Assembly (NCBI RefSeq): GCF_900215215.1
Contig: NZ_OBDR01000002.1
Span: forward strand, 62,001-126,000
Reading direction: 5' to 3'
Length of the DNA: 64,000 nt
DNA from: Methanohalophilus euhalobius
Lineage (GTDB): Archaea > Halobacteriota > Methanosarcinia > Methanosarcinales > Methanosarcinaceae
Under the pieces are notes generated by a model. That model did no database searches. It was not told the origin of the DNA and saw nothing but the letters and a program-made list of their open reading frames with translations. The position numbers and the translations under genes were made by a program. Every line of letters starts with the position of its first letter. The stretch's first letter is position 1. Below, one piece after another: positions 51,711 through 61,552 of the stretch.

Positions 51711-52366
51711 ATGAAACATCCAATATTTCTTTTCCTTATCATTATAGTGCTTGTAGCAGGCTGTATTTCCAACACACCGCAGGAAACAGAAGATGGTGTG
51801 CAGGACAATGAGACAGAAACACTGGAATATGACGGTGTTGAACTTACACCGATTGAAGAGCAGCGCAACAATGGCATCAAGGGAACCCAGTATATTGATA
51901 GAGAGACCTACACACTCAAAATCAGTGGAATGGTAAATGAAACTACACATACAAGTTATGAACAGCTCGCCTCTTACCCGGCCGTTTCCAGGGTTGTGCC
52001 GCTTGACTGTGTAGAAGGCTGGCGCTTTACAGCACTGTGTACCGGTACAGACCCTGCTGGAAGAAGCCGGAGTCAGGACAGGGGTGAACACGGTTATTTT
52101 CTATTCAAAAGACGGTTATTCTACATCCCTTTCCCTGAATTACCTGATTGATAACAATATTATCGTTGCCTACAAACTTAACAACGTCACCCTCCCCCCG
52201 GGAAAGAGGTTTTCCCCTGCAACTTGTAGCAGAGGGAAAATATGGTTACAAATGGGCTAAATGGATTACCGGGATCGAGGTGACGGACGATGAGAATTAT
52301 GAAGGATCCTGGAAAAGGCGTGGCTACAATAATGATGCAGATGTGGATAGCCCAAAGTTTCAATAA
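51711..52366 (+). pseudogene. Frameshifted molybdopterin-dependent oxidoreductase, lipoprotein type
   Basis: The first frame encodes a lipoprotein signal (IIIVLVAGC), then YTLKISGMVNETTHTSYEQL and VVPLDCVEGWRFTAL, where the Cys before EGW is the molybdenum ligand of sulfite-oxidase/YedY-like enzymes. A shift near 52050 leads to VQTLLEEAGVRTGVNTVIFY and SLNYLIDNNIIVAYKLNNV. A second shift near 52205 leads to RGFPLQLVAEGKYGYKWAKW and ITGIEVTDDENYEGSWKRRG with a TAA. The intact protein would have about 218 residues. Two frameshifts inactivate it unless the sequence is wrong. Confidence 0.85.
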
Positions 52367-52666
52367 TCATAAATGAATTTCAGAAATTGGAAGGAGACAG
52401 AGATATTAAGAATCGGGTGCAAACCATACAATTTGGGACTTTATGTATCTAAGCCTAAATACCTCCGCCTTACTCTTCCAGAATTTACAATCAATCCTCT
52501 GTTGCGTTTATACTTCTACAATATAATATACAGAGTATATAGAATAAATATATCACAGAACCACAGGTCAGAACCAATTGTACCTGACATATACTGATAC
52601 TACCGGATAAGTCTGCAATTTTCGGGAAATAAACTTTTTAAATAGAAACCCTGTCTATTATTAACG
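52367..52666. other. Gene-free region
   Basis: A 300-base AT-rich gap. A 74-codon open frame from 52373 has no ribosome site and no pattern I recognise and is probably chance. TTTTTAAATAG near 52635 is a possible TATA box for the SnoaL-like gene. Confidence 0.3.
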
Positions 52667-53110
52667 ATGGGAAAAAATGAGACTAACGATGAGCAAATCT
52701 GTGGCTCTCTTGATAAAAACAAAGAAATCGTGCTGAAAGTCGCCAGAGAAGGCTGGAATCCTGTTATAATAGATAAGCACTGTACAGATGATTATCTGAT
52801 GCATTATGGCGGAGAAAAGCTGGACCGAGAAAATCTCAAGGAATTCATGGGTGCCATACACCATGCCCTTCCAGACCTCCATTTTGAAATAGAAGATATA
52901 ATAGCTGAAAATGACAAGGTTGTTACACGCTGGAAGGCAGAAGGGACCCATAAAAAAACATTTCAGGGTGTGTTTCCTACAAACCGTAAAGTTAGTTTTA
53001 CAGGCATAACCATAAGCAGGGTAAAGGATGAAAAGATTGCCGAGGACTGGGAAGAAGTAGACCAGCTCAATTTCACCCAGCAGTTTGGTGTCTATCCCGA
53101 CAATATATAA
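52667..53110 (+). CDS. SnoaL-like/ester cyclase-type protein
   Basis: A 147-residue protein of the NTF2-like SnoaL fold. LDRENLKEFMGAIHHALPDL and FEIEDIIAENDKVVTRWKAE, then GTHKKTFQGVFPTNRKVSFT and EKIAEDWEEVDQLNFTQQFG are the usual blocks of so-called ester cyclases or polyketide-cyclase-like proteins. The family is diverse and its bacterial name does not imply polyketide synthesis here; the substrate is unknown. It stands alone, with a short leader. Confidence 0.82.
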   Translation: MGKNETNDEQICGSLDKNKEIVLKVAREGWNPVIIDKHCTDDYLMHYGGEKLDRENLKEFMGAIHHALPDLHFEIEDIIAENDKVVTRWKAEGTHKKTFQGVFPTNRKVSFTGITISRVKDEKIAEDWEEVDQLNFTQQFGVYPDNI

Positions 53111-53151
53111 TTTATTCTATAGCAGGCTACACTATCCTTTGCCCATTTGAT

Positions 53152-53165
53152 TTTAATATAAAAAG
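53152..53165 (+). promoter_or_regulatory. TATA box for the site-2 protease gene
   Basis: TTTAATATAAAAAG lies 52-65 bases before the TTG start at 53217 and fits an archaeal TATA element. Confidence 0.45.
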
Positions 53166-53216
53166 ATATTAATTCAACCACCTAATCATCACTGGCATAA
53201 CCATCGGAGAATTCAA

Positions 53217-54890
53217 TTGGACACTACTAACCTCATATTGGCGATATTTTTAGTATACTGGGCTGCAGTTGCCTATCTTAACAAAAAGGGAGTACTGGAA
53301 AAGTACAACATATCCGCATACGGCCCCATACTCATGATCAGAACTGTCAGGGGGCTGGCTCTTCTGGATAAACTTGCAAAACCCCGCCGTTACTGGAGAG
53401 TATTTGCAAATACCGGCATTGTGCTAATGTTCATAGGCATGTTTGCCATGCTTTTTATTGTCATTCTTTCAGATATCGCGCTTATTTCTTCCCTTACAGA
53501 GAATGCAATGCCTCAACCTGGGAAATTCAACGAGGCCCGCAATGTATTCCTGATTCCGGGAGTCAACGAATTTATTCCGCTTACCTGGGGCATCATTGCC
53601 CTGGTAATAACACTGGTGGTTCATGAATTTGCCCATGCCATTCTTGCCAGGGTAGAAGATATCAGGGTAAAATCCATGGGAATACTTTTTGCCCTGGTGC
53701 CTATTGGAGGATTTGCTGAACCCGATGAGGAGCAACTTTTCGGGGAAGGGAAAGACGAATTTGGAAGTCCTGCAATAAATGAGAAAAAGGCCACCAGAAA
53801 CCAGCGTGCACGCATCCTGGCCGCCGGAGTGATGTCCAATTTTGCAGTGGCTCTGATTGCTTTTGTTCTCTTTTTCGGACCAGTACTGGGGGCTGTAGCT
53901 CCTATGAGCGACACAATGGTAGTGGATGTTAAAGAAGACTCTGTAGCTGATATTGCAGGTATTGAAAAAGGAATGGTAATTACCGGCATCGATGACAGGG
54001 AAGTACGTTATGCCAACGATGTTGTAGCCTATTTGAACAAAACAGAAACCGGTTCCACGGTCACCTTGAAGGCAGCCAAAGACCGAGAGATAAGAGAGTA
54101 TGAACTGAAAGTAACCGACAGGCAGGATACCGGAGATTTTGGGATATATATCAATGATATTGTAGATGGTTCACCTGCAGAAAGAAGTAATCTTGAAAAA
54201 GGGATGTTTTTACTTTCCATCAATAATGTTACCACCCAAACCCCTGAAGAGTTTGTCAATTTCATGAATACCACAACTGCCGGCCAGGAAGTGGAAATTG
54301 AGGTGAAGACACCCGAGGGAGAAAATGAAATATACACCCTTACACTGGGGCAACACCCGGATGGCAATTCCGAAAAAGGGTTTTTGGGAGTTTATTATGG
54401 CACAGATGGAGTAAAAAATATACCGCTAGGACTTTCCATCGGCGAGTACCCCGCCCACGAATATCTGGATATGCTCAAAGGCCTGCCTTCTATGCTTACA
54501 GGTGTAGCTGGCTGGGTAATTCTATTAGGTCTGCCCATAATAGGATTTGCAGGAGAAGGTTTCCCCGGCTTTAGTGGCACTTTTGCTCAGTTCTATGAAC
54601 CTGTTGGATGGGGTGAGCCTCTCGGTGTAGGAATTTTCTGGATTGCCAACAGCCTTCTCTGGATTGGATGGCTGAACTTCTATGTAGGTTTATTCAACTG
54701 TCTTCCGGCTGTCCCGCTGGACGGAGGACATGTATTCAGGGATTACCTCCAGTCATTCCTCAAAAGGTTTACAGGGGATGAAATCAAGTCAACCACCCTT
54801 GCAGGGACCATAGCAGGCACATTTACAATCCTAATCATATTATCCTTTGTCCTGATGATATTCGGACCCTATATAGTTCATGGTTTCTAA
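53217..54890 (+). CDS. Site-2 protease (M50) with two PDZ-like domains
   Basis: A 557-residue membrane metalloprotease. HEFAH at residues 136-140 is the zinc-binding HExxH, and LPAVPLDGGH supplies the third ligand, Asp502. Two PDZ-like domains lie between (about 240-310 and 320-390; SVADIAGIEKGMVITGIDD and SPAERSNLEKGMFLLSINN). Membrane segments flank both halves. Such proteases cut transmembrane substrates, often regulators. The start is TTG 53217, after GGAG at a 7-base distance. It precedes the potassium-channel gene by 12 bases. Confidence 0.92.
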   Translation: MDTTNLILAIFLVYWAAVAYLNKKGVLEKYNISAYGPILMIRTVRGLALLDKLAKPRRYWRVFANTGIVLMFIGMFAMLFIVILSDIALISSLTENAMPQPGKFNEARNVFLIPGVNEFIPLTWGIIALVITLVVHEFAHAILARVEDIRVKSMGILFALVPIGGFAEPDEEQLFGEGKDEFGSPAINEKKATRNQRARILAAGVMSNFAVALIAFVLFFGPVLGAVAPMSDTMVVDVKEDSVADIAGIEKGMVITGIDDREVRYANDVVAYLNKTETGSTVTLKAAKDREIREYELKVTDRQDTGDFGIYINDIVDGSPAERSNLEKGMFLLSINNVTTQTPEEFVNFMNTTTAGQEVEIEVKTPEGENEIYTLTLGQHPDGNSEKGFLGVYYGTDGVKNIPLGLSIGEYPAHEYLDMLKGLPSMLTGVAGWVILLGLPIIGFAGEGFPGFSGTFAQFYEPVGWGEPLGVGIFWIANSLLWIGWLNFYVGLFNCLPAVPLDGGHVFRDYLQSFLKRFTGDEIKSTTLAGTIAGTFTILIILSFVLMIFGPYIVHGF

Positions 54891-54902
54891 AAACAAGGAT
54901 GG

Positions 54903-55913
54903 ATGAAAATGAAATTACCGGCCATATGGAGGCGATCACTGTACCATTACCTGGGAATTTTCCTGGGAGTGGTAATCATAGATACGATCATCTTCCTCCT
55001 GCTGGTAAATTATGAAGGGCAAACGCAGTTTTCTAATCCTGTAGATGCTCTATATTGGGTAATTACAACTACCACTACTGTAGGTTACGGAGACATTGTA
55101 TTAACAAGTCCAATTGGCAAATTTTTTACCATCTTCGTAGAATTGAGTGGTGTAGTCATGGTATTTGGTATTTTGATTACTTTTGTCATAACACCGTGGT
55201 TTGAAAAAGCCCTGAACATGCCCCTTCCAACAAAAGCGCCGGACTCCTTTTCTTCCCATATAATCATTTGTGGCTACAACCGGTTAATGGAAACGCTTAT
55301 AGATGAACTTGAGGAGCAGAAAGTCAATTTCATAATCATTGAAGACAATGAAGAGATACTTCGAAGCCTTATTGAAAAAAAGCTACCATGCATATACGGT
55401 AAAGCCACAGATGATGAAACACTGGAAAATGCCAGGGTTGGCAATGCTCGCTTTTTGATAGCAAATCGCTCTGATGAAGAAAACGCCAGTATTGTCCTTG
55501 CCGCTTCCAGTCTTGCAGATGTTCACATAATAGCAGTAGCCGAAGATTCAGCAAATATCAAATACCTCAAATATGCAGGTGCAAATCGTGTAGTTTCCCC
55601 AAAGCTTGTACTTGGCAGGTTCCTGGGAAAAAAAGCACTGGACCCTTATGTAATGGGTCTTGGTGGTGCAACTACATTCCTGGATAAATACAGCATTGTA
55701 GAACTTCCCGTATACCCTGCAAGCCAGCTTGTTGGCAAATCATTCAACGAAGCTAATATCCACAAGAAAACAGGAGCGAATATAATAGGAGTAAGGAAAG
55801 AAGGTAAATTGTTCCTGAAAGTTGAGGATGAAGAAATAATTAAAGAAAATACTGTACTGCTTGCAACCGGTACAATGGAACATTTGAGTGAATTAAAAGA
55901 TCTTACAAAATGA
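54903..55913 (+). CDS. Potassium channel with RCK (TrkA-N/TrkA-C) domains
   Basis: A 336-residue protein of the two-membrane-segment channel type. Segment 1 is LGIFLGVVIIDTIIFLLLV; the selectivity filter TVGYGD is at residues 59-64; segment 2 follows (SGVVMVFGILITFVI). Then a TrkA-N Rossmann domain, HIIICGYNRLMETLIDELEE, and a TrkA-C domain ending TVLLATGTMEHLSELKDL. The architecture equals that of MthK-like channels gated by a cytosolic ligand. ATG 54903 and 54909 are both usable. A separate TrkA gene follows at once. Confidence 0.93.
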   Translation: MKMKLPAIWRRSLYHYLGIFLGVVIIDTIIFLLLVNYEGQTQFSNPVDALYWVITTTTTVGYGDIVLTSPIGKFFTIFVELSGVVMVFGILITFVITPWFEKALNMPLPTKAPDSFSSHIIICGYNRLMETLIDELEEQKVNFIIIEDNEEILRSLIEKKLPCIYGKATDDETLENARVGNARFLIANRSDEENASIVLAASSLADVHIIAVAEDSANIKYLKYAGANRVVSPKLVLGRFLGKKALDPYVMGLGGATTFLDKYSIVELPVYPASQLVGKSFNEANIHKKTGANIIGVRKEGKLFLKVEDEEIIKENTVLLATGTMEHLSELKDLTK

Positions 55914-55926
55914 TAGGTGATCTGGA

Positions 55927-56610
55927 ATGCAAATGGGCCATATAATCGTTCTTGGATACGGGGATGTAGGTAAAAGAATTGTAGAAGTACTTGACGAGAA
56001 CGACATCCCTTTTGTCATTGTTGATTCAAAAGAAGGGCTTTTCCCAAGACCTGATTTTGAATATATAGTGGGTAATGGTACGGAAGAAGAGGTACTCAAA
56101 AATGCAGGTATTGAGAATGCCTCTACAGTGATAATTTGTCTGAATCAAGATACAGATATTATTTTTGCCACTCTTATCTCCAGAGGGTTGAATCCGGAGT
56201 CCACAATATATTCCAGAGCAAATTCAGTAGAATCCATTGACAAAATTTACAAAGCAGGAGCGGATTACGTTGCTTCCCTTTCTATAGTTGCCGGCCAGAT
56301 GCTGGCAAAAATAACTTCTGTTTGTTATGGGACCGGAGGATACTGTCCGATAGAAGACATAATGCTTTATGAAGGAATTGAAATTGAGCGTCATGTCGTG
56401 GGTAAGAATATGGAGAATAAGACAATCGGCGAACTTGACCTCTATAATACTCTAGGATGCCGTGTAATCGGCTATATGCAAGGAGATAAGAAAAAGATAG
56501 AAGAACTGGATGATGTAGTACTTGAAAAGGGAGATGTCATATCTGTTGTAGGCACACGTGGGGATATTGCCCGCTTCAAAGAAAGATACAAAGATGTAAA
56601 GGACAAGTAA
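55927..56610 (+). CDS. TrkA-N/TrkA-C potassium regulatory protein
   Basis: A 227-residue soluble RCK protein. GHIIVLGYGDVGKRIVEVLD is the nucleotide-binding loop and FVIVDSKEGLFPRPDFEYIV holds the Asp for ribose binding. The TrkA-C domain follows (MENKTIGELDLYNTLGCRVI with EKGDVISVVGTRGDIARF). It has no membrane segments. It follows the channel gene with AGGTGAT as ribosome site, so the two probably assemble into one gating ring or regulate related uptake systems. Confidence 0.92.
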   Translation: MQMGHIIVLGYGDVGKRIVEVLDENDIPFVIVDSKEGLFPRPDFEYIVGNGTEEEVLKNAGIENASTVIICLNQDTDIIFATLISRGLNPESTIYSRANSVESIDKIYKAGADYVASLSIVAGQMLAKITSVCYGTGGYCPIEDIMLYEGIEIERHVVGKNMENKTIGELDLYNTLGCRVIGYMQGDKKKIEELDDVVLEKGDVISVVGTRGDIARFKERYKDVKDK

Positions 56611-56616
56611 GATATA

Positions 56617-57390
56617 ATGGCTGTAGATCCCTTTCTTCTTACAATCCTAATCCTGGGACTTTCCTCCATTTTTGCATTATTGGGAATTGGGGGGGCAGTA
56701 ATATATGTACCCCTTTTTTACTGGATGGGCATTGACCTGAGAATAGCAATCCCGCTTGCCCTTCTACTCAATGTGACCACAGCCGGTTCAGCTTCATTGA
56801 CATACCTGAAAAAAAAGATGATTGATTTTCATACTGCAATTCCTTTCCTTATCTTTTCAGTGATCGGAGCACCAATTGGAACACATATTGGCATGAGAGT
56901 CTCAGAGGAAACAATTCTCTTTATTTTCAGTATTGTAATCGTTCTTGTCGGATTAAGCATGCTCATTAATGGCAAAAAACAAGCACATATAGCAGAACCA
57001 GCAACCCACAGGAGACTGTTTTTGGGATCACTTGTGGGTATTGGGGTAGGAATATCTGCGGGAATGCTGGGTATCGGAGGGGGAACTTTCGTGGTGCCCC
57101 TGCTCCTTGGTCTTGGCTACGGGATAAGGGAGGCACCCGCCACTTCATCACTAATTGTGATGATCTCTTCACTGTCCGGCCTTCTCTCCCATCTCAACAA
57201 TATAGAAATTTCTGGTACTACAATGCTTTTATTTGCGACTGCCTCGCTGATTGGAAGCCAGTTTGGATCCAGGATTATGTACACCTCTAAATGGAATCTT
57301 GAAACCCTTTCCAGAAAATATTTCAAAAAAATTTTCGGATTGATGCTGATAGTAGTCGCTATATTGTTGCAATATCGCATCAATTTTTAA
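56617..57390 (+). CDS. TauE/SafE family (TSUP) membrane exporter
   Basis: A 257-residue membrane protein with about eight segments. FALLGIGGAVIYVPLFYWMG and its internal repeat SAGMLGIGGGTFVVPLLLGL are the two TSUP motifs, showing the two-fold repeat of the family. LSSLSGLLSHL-like ISSLSGLLSHLNNIE follows. TSUP proteins move sulfur compounds such as sulfite or sulfoacetate; the substrate here is unknown. It starts 6 bases after the TrkA stop and so belongs to the same run of genes. Confidence 0.9.
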   Translation: MAVDPFLLTILILGLSSIFALLGIGGAVIYVPLFYWMGIDLRIAIPLALLLNVTTAGSASLTYLKKKMIDFHTAIPFLIFSVIGAPIGTHIGMRVSEETILFIFSIVIVLVGLSMLINGKKQAHIAEPATHRRLFLGSLVGIGVGISAGMLGIGGGTFVVPLLLGLGYGIREAPATSSLIVMISSLSGLLSHLNNIEISGTTMLLFATASLIGSQFGSRIMYTSKWNLETLSRKYFKKIFGLMLIVVAILLQYRINF

Positions 57391-57446
57391 CTGTGGCTAT
57401 AGAAAAGTTTAATAGACGTTATCACTATGATAAGGCTGCTTCCTGC

Positions 57447-57545
57447 GGGCCCGTGGGGTAGCCAGGATATCCTGATGGGCTTCGATGTAACCTGAAAAAG
57501 GTGCGAAGATACCCATTGACTCGTGTTCGAATCGCGGCGGGCCCG
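57447..57545 (+). tRNA. tRNA-Arg (anticodon TCG) with a 25-base intron
   Basis: GGGCCCG at 57447-57453 pairs with CGGGCCC at 57538-57544, with discriminator G. The anticodon stem ATGGG/CCCAT is separated by CTTCGA, an intron and A. Removing 57486-57510 leaves loop CTTCGAA, giving anticodon TCG. CTTCG of the exon pairs with CGAAG of the intron to make the bulge-helix-bulge site of the archaeal splicing endonuclease, and ACCT/AGGT closes the intron hairpin. The intron is in the canonical place after position 37. Confidence 0.88.
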
Positions 57546-57578
57546 TTCTGTTTTAAATGGTAGTTGAATATCGGTTAC

Positions 57579-59198
57579 TTATTCATCCAGATTGATCTCA
57601 AAACCTACAACCGGTTGCCCAAGCCCGAAATTAAGTATGACTTGCGGATGAATTTCTCCCATTACACCCACCTTTGTGCCATTTACCAGAATATCTGCTC
57701 TCCTGCCTTCAATAAATGCAGGGTCTTCTGATGGCTTGACTGAATAAGGGATATTTCGCTCCATCATCATTGAATCAACAATTTCTCTTATTTCCTCGAA
57801 ATTTGCCAGTGCATGGATAGACATAGCTGCCAGATGCAGTTTATTTGCACAATTTACGATTGCCTCACCGACCTCAAATATGCGCTGAGGTAGTTCATGA
57901 TGCTGGTTCAGGGAAAGAATTTCCAGCTGATTGGGCAGAAGGGTCGTGCGTATCATTGTCTGATCTTCACTGATGGGATGCATTACAGGTGTCACATCTT
58001 CTGTATGTGGCCTTCTCATATTATCAAAATGCACCTTCTCACTGGTAAGAGTGAAAGGCATCACTTCAGAATATCCCAACCCAATCATGATCTCCCTGAT
58101 ATTATCCTGCAGCATGGAAAGGGGATGTGCCTTACCTGTCGTGGAGGTGGAGGGGAATATTGCTTCAATATTGTCAAAACCTACCGAAATTGCAATGTCT
58201 TCAATTATGTCATAATTATGGAGGATATCTGCCCTGTAGGGAGGAATTTCTATCTCCACTGCATTGGTGCCTGCAGGTGATGCTGCATAACGCATTCTTC
58301 TCAAATGACCTGCTACTTCCTCTGATGTGAAGTCCATACCAACAAGGGATTTTACTTCATCCATTGAAATAATACGTTTTTCCGGTGAGAGATCAGGAGT
58401 GATCTTTGATTCCCCATCGGGATTATTAATCTTAACTGATTCAATCCGGCCTCCACGATCGGCTAGTGCAGCCACAACAATGTTGAGGGCTGTATAAACT
58501 TCGCCACTCAGGCCTGTTACATCTATGAAAATATCGGTGGTATTTTTGTTCACCATGGTTAGTGTTCCGTTAATTATAGGTGGGAAGGAAAGCACCTGAT
58601 CATCAGCATCAAGTATAAGGGGATATTTGGAATAGCCTTTAAGGAGATGGGCAAAACGTGTGCCCTTTGGGTGCTTTTCAAGAATGTCGGCCAGGTTCAT
58701 GGGTTCGGTGAAATCGAGAGGAACAAAATCCACTGATGGGTCGCCACCAATATACTTGAAAGGTGGTTTGACCCCGGAGAGATCATGAACCCCGATTGAC
58801 ACTTTCTTACGGTCTCTGCCCAATCCCCAATGCAGGGATTCCTGCAGATCCATCAGGGATTTTATTGAGGATTCGGTGAATTTGACTCCGCGGACAATAG
58901 CACAAGCAAGCACAGGACGGATACTCTTTATATCGTTGTCCAGAAATATTTCAACATCTGAATCGTTAATATTATATTTTACAGGCCCTGTTTCAATATC
59001 CATAAAACCCCGCATTGCTCTGGAAACACCTTCAACACTATATAGATCGGGACGGTCGGGGAAGAATTCGATATCAATGGATTTGTCTTCAAGACGTTCG
59101 ATATCTGCTCCGATCATGGGAACCCTATCTATTATGCTATCCCGGTCAGTACCTGTAAGTTTCTCAAGGTCTTCATAATCCAGTGTTATAATGGGCAT
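57579..59198 (-). CDS. pheT: Phenylalanyl-tRNA synthetase, beta subunit
   Basis: A 539-residue archaeal-type PheRS beta subunit, the partner of the catalytic alpha subunit. [19 protein letters not shown] and [20 protein letters not shown] are the archaeal/eukaryotic N-terminus; RVKFTES-like [20 protein letters not shown] and [20 protein letters not shown] belong to the B3/4 editing domain, and [20 protein letters not shown] to the catalytic-like domain. The anticodon-binding extension of bacterial forms is lacking, as usual. The alpha subunit is not in this window. ATG 59198 is preceded by GGGGATCTTCC-like purines. Confidence 0.95.
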   Translation of the reverse strand: MPIITLDYEDLEKLTGTDRDSIIDRVPMIGADIERLEDKSIDIEFFPDRPDLYSVEGVSRAMRGFMDIETGPVKYNINDSDVEIFLDNDIKSIRPVLACAIVRGVKFTESSIKSLMDLQESLHWGLGRDRKKVSIGVHDLSGVKPPFKYIGGDPSVDFVPLDFTEPMNLADILEKHPKGTRFAHLLKGYSKYPLILDADDQVLSFPPIINGTLTMVNKNTTDIFIDVTGLSGEVYTALNIVVAALADRGGRIESVKINNPDGESKITPDLSPEKRIISMDEVKSLVGMDFTSEEVAGHLRRMRYAASPAGTNAVEIEIPPYRADILHNYDIIEDIAISVGFDNIEAIFPSTSTTGKAHPLSMLQDNIREIMIGLGYSEVMPFTLTSEKVHFDNMRRPHTEDVTPVMHPISEDQTMIRTTLLPNQLEILSLNQHHELPQRIFEVGEAIVNCANKLHLAAMSIHALANFEEIREIVDSMMMERNIPYSVKPSEDPAFIEGRRADILVNGTKVGVMGEIHPQVILNFGLGQPVVGFEINLDE

Positions 59199-59384
59199 GG
59201 GGATCTTCCGTAAAGTTGGTTTGTATGCTTGGAAAATGGGTATCTAAGATTTAATGTTTTTCATGGATAGAAGGAGAATATTATCCATAACTATAATAAT
59301 GATTATAATATTATTACTGATATATATGTACGCTGCATATAGGCTCATAATACCCATAAATAATAATTGATTTCCGGTGACAAA

Positions 59385-61538
59385 ATGAGTGATGAAGATT
59401 CCGTAAAAAGGGGTATGGATTATTCAGGCAAGGGAGATAATTCAAAGAACAATAAAAGCTCATCCACTGGCAAGCGAGAAGGACCGGGAGTAATAGAACC
59501 AAAACTTTTCAAACCCGGCTCCTTCCGTAAAAAAGAAAAAACTTCTCAAAAAGATACCTTGTTTGTTAAAGAAAAAAAGGATGAAATTATTTTCTCACCT
59601 TCCAAAGGTGAAAAAATCATAAGTAGAGAAAATCCATCTGCAAACGAAAATAATGAAGAGCAAAGAATACTATCAGGTGGAGAATCAAATACTTCCGATT
59701 CTAAAGAGGATTTGCCAAATATATTCACTCCACATCCAGAAAACGAAACTGCTGACAAAAATATTGATGAGGTACAGAAAAAAACAAATGAAGCCCTTGA
59801 CACAGAAGACCTAAATGACAACGATATGATGAAAACGTCTTTATCTCAAACTCCTACTGCCACTGATAATACGGAAAATTTACAAGAGGATGAACCAAAA
59901 GGAGAAAATAAAGAATCAGGCGAAGAGACTGATTCACAAACTAAAATAAAGACAAGTTTTAAAAATATTAATTTCATCCAGAAAATACGTAATCTCCTCG
60001 AAAGAGAAATCGAACCAATAGAACAGTATGACCCTGCTATCCATGGCCCCATTACATATTTTGAAGGGATAGCAAATTATGAAGAAATTGAGAGATATTG
60101 GCTTGATGAGCCATTTTGTTTTGTAGTCATTCTTTATAATGAACTCCTCAATGATTATCTGTACCAGATAGTAGAGCCAAAATTGGATGAATTTGAAGAA
60201 GTCTTCCTGACAGAGATAAAAGATCGTCTGCGTGATGTTTTACTCGTGGAAAATATTGACAGGCAGGCGGACAAAGAAAAGATACTGGAAGAGAAGATAC
60301 TGATCATCCTTACGGATTATGCTATTAAATTTACCCCCCTTATGCTGGGAAAAATCATTTATTATATAAAAAGAGATTTTGTCAGGCTGGGAAAAATAGA
60401 TCCACTGATGTATGACGAAGGGATAGAAGATATATCAGGTAACGGACACGACAAGCCTATTTTTCTCTACCACAAGAAATACAGCAATATTTCCACCAAT
60501 ATCTACTTTGAGGAAGATGAACTCAATTCCTTTATAGTCCAGCTTGCTCAAAAAAGTGGTAAACATATATCTGTAGCCGAACCAATGATAGATGCCACAA
60601 TGCCTGATGGGTCCCGTATCCAGATGACTCTGGGTACAAGTGTAACCACTCACGGCAGTACCTTCACCATTCGTAAATTCAGTGAAACTCCTATTACACC
60701 AATTGACCTTCTTGAGTGGGGCACCTTCTCTTCGGCAGGAATGGCATATCTGTGGTTGTGTATTGAAAATAATAAGAGCCTAATATATGCTGGAGGGACG
60801 GCTTCAGGTAAGACTTCATCATTGAACGCAGTCTCCTTATTCATTCCTGAAAAGGCAAAAATCGTTTCCCTTGAGGATACAAGAGAACTTAAATTGCCGC
60901 ATATTAATTGGATACCGGGAGTTACCAGGGATTCATTTACAGCAGATGAAAGGGGAGCTGTTGATATGTATGACCTGCTGAAGGCGGCTTTGAGGCAAAG
61001 ACCGGAGTACCTGCTGGTAGGTGAGGTCAGAGGCAAAGAAGCACTGACATTGTTCCAGGCGATGTCTACAGGCCATACCACATTTTCCACCATGCATGCT
61101 GATTCGGTGTCATCGGCAATTCACAGGCTGGAAAATCCTCCTATAAGTGTACCCAGGAATATGATCCAGGCTCTTGACATAATGAGTATTCAGGCACAGA
61201 CATTTTCAGCAGGTAAACGTGTCAGGAGAAACCTGAAGCTTGTGGAGATCACCGACATAGATCCAAATACCCGCAATATTCGAACCAATGACATATTTAC
61301 GTGGGATTCATCTGCTGATTCCTTCAGGCATACCGGTAAATCCAAAGCATTGAACGATATAAAACTACAAAGGGGCTGGAAAGAAGAAGATATAAAGCGA
61401 GAACTGCAAACCCGGCAAAATATACTTGAATATATGCTGGACAATGGTATCCGGGATTTCAAAGAGATTGCTACCATCATTAAAGAGTACCAGGCAACAC
61501 CTGAAAGGACCCTTACCAGATTTGGAATGGATCAATAA
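59385..61538 (+). CDS. Type IV pilus/archaellum-type secretion ATPase (TadA/GspE family)
   Basis: A 717-residue ATPase. Residues 1-200 are low-complexity, rich in Lys, Glu, Ser and Asn, and probably disordered. A TadA N-terminal domain follows (RLGKIDPLMYDEGIEDISGN with HKKYSNISTNIYFEEDELNS). The core has Walker A GGTASGKTSS with Lys476, the Asp box VSLEDTRELKLPHINWIPG, Walker B LLVGEVRGKEALTLFQAM and the His box STGHTTFSTMHAD. It would power pilus or surface-filament assembly with the TadC gene downstream. GGTGACAAA precedes ATG 59385; the frame is open 18 bases further. Confidence 0.93.
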   Translation: MSDEDSVKRGMDYSGKGDNSKNNKSSSTGKREGPGVIEPKLFKPGSFRKKEKTSQKDTLFVKEKKDEIIFSPSKGEKIISRENPSANENNEEQRILSGGESNTSDSKEDLPNIFTPHPENETADKNIDEVQKKTNEALDTEDLNDNDMMKTSLSQTPTATDNTENLQEDEPKGENKESGEETDSQTKIKTSFKNINFIQKIRNLLEREIEPIEQYDPAIHGPITYFEGIANYEEIERYWLDEPFCFVVILYNELLNDYLYQIVEPKLDEFEEVFLTEIKDRLRDVLLVENIDRQADKEKILEEKILIILTDYAIKFTPLMLGKIIYYIKRDFVRLGKIDPLMYDEGIEDISGNGHDKPIFLYHKKYSNISTNIYFEEDELNSFIVQLAQKSGKHISVAEPMIDATMPDGSRIQMTLGTSVTTHGSTFTIRKFSETPITPIDLLEWGTFSSAGMAYLWLCIENNKSLIYAGGTASGKTSSLNAVSLFIPEKAKIVSLEDTRELKLPHINWIPGVTRDSFTADERGAVDMYDLLKAALRQRPEYLLVGEVRGKEALTLFQAMSTGHTTFSTMHADSVSSAIHRLENPPISVPRNMIQALDIMSIQAQTFSAGKRVRRNLKLVEITDIDPNTRNIRTNDIFTWDSSADSFRHTGKSKALNDIKLQRGWKEEDIKRELQTRQNILEYMLDNGIRDFKEIATIIKEYQATPERTLTRFGMDQ

Positions 61539-61552
61539 ATGGTGGGATAAAC

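Noticed and set aside
52373-52597. A 74-codon forward gene after the molybdopterin pseudogene
   Set aside because: No ribosome site, no recognised pattern and AT-driven composition.
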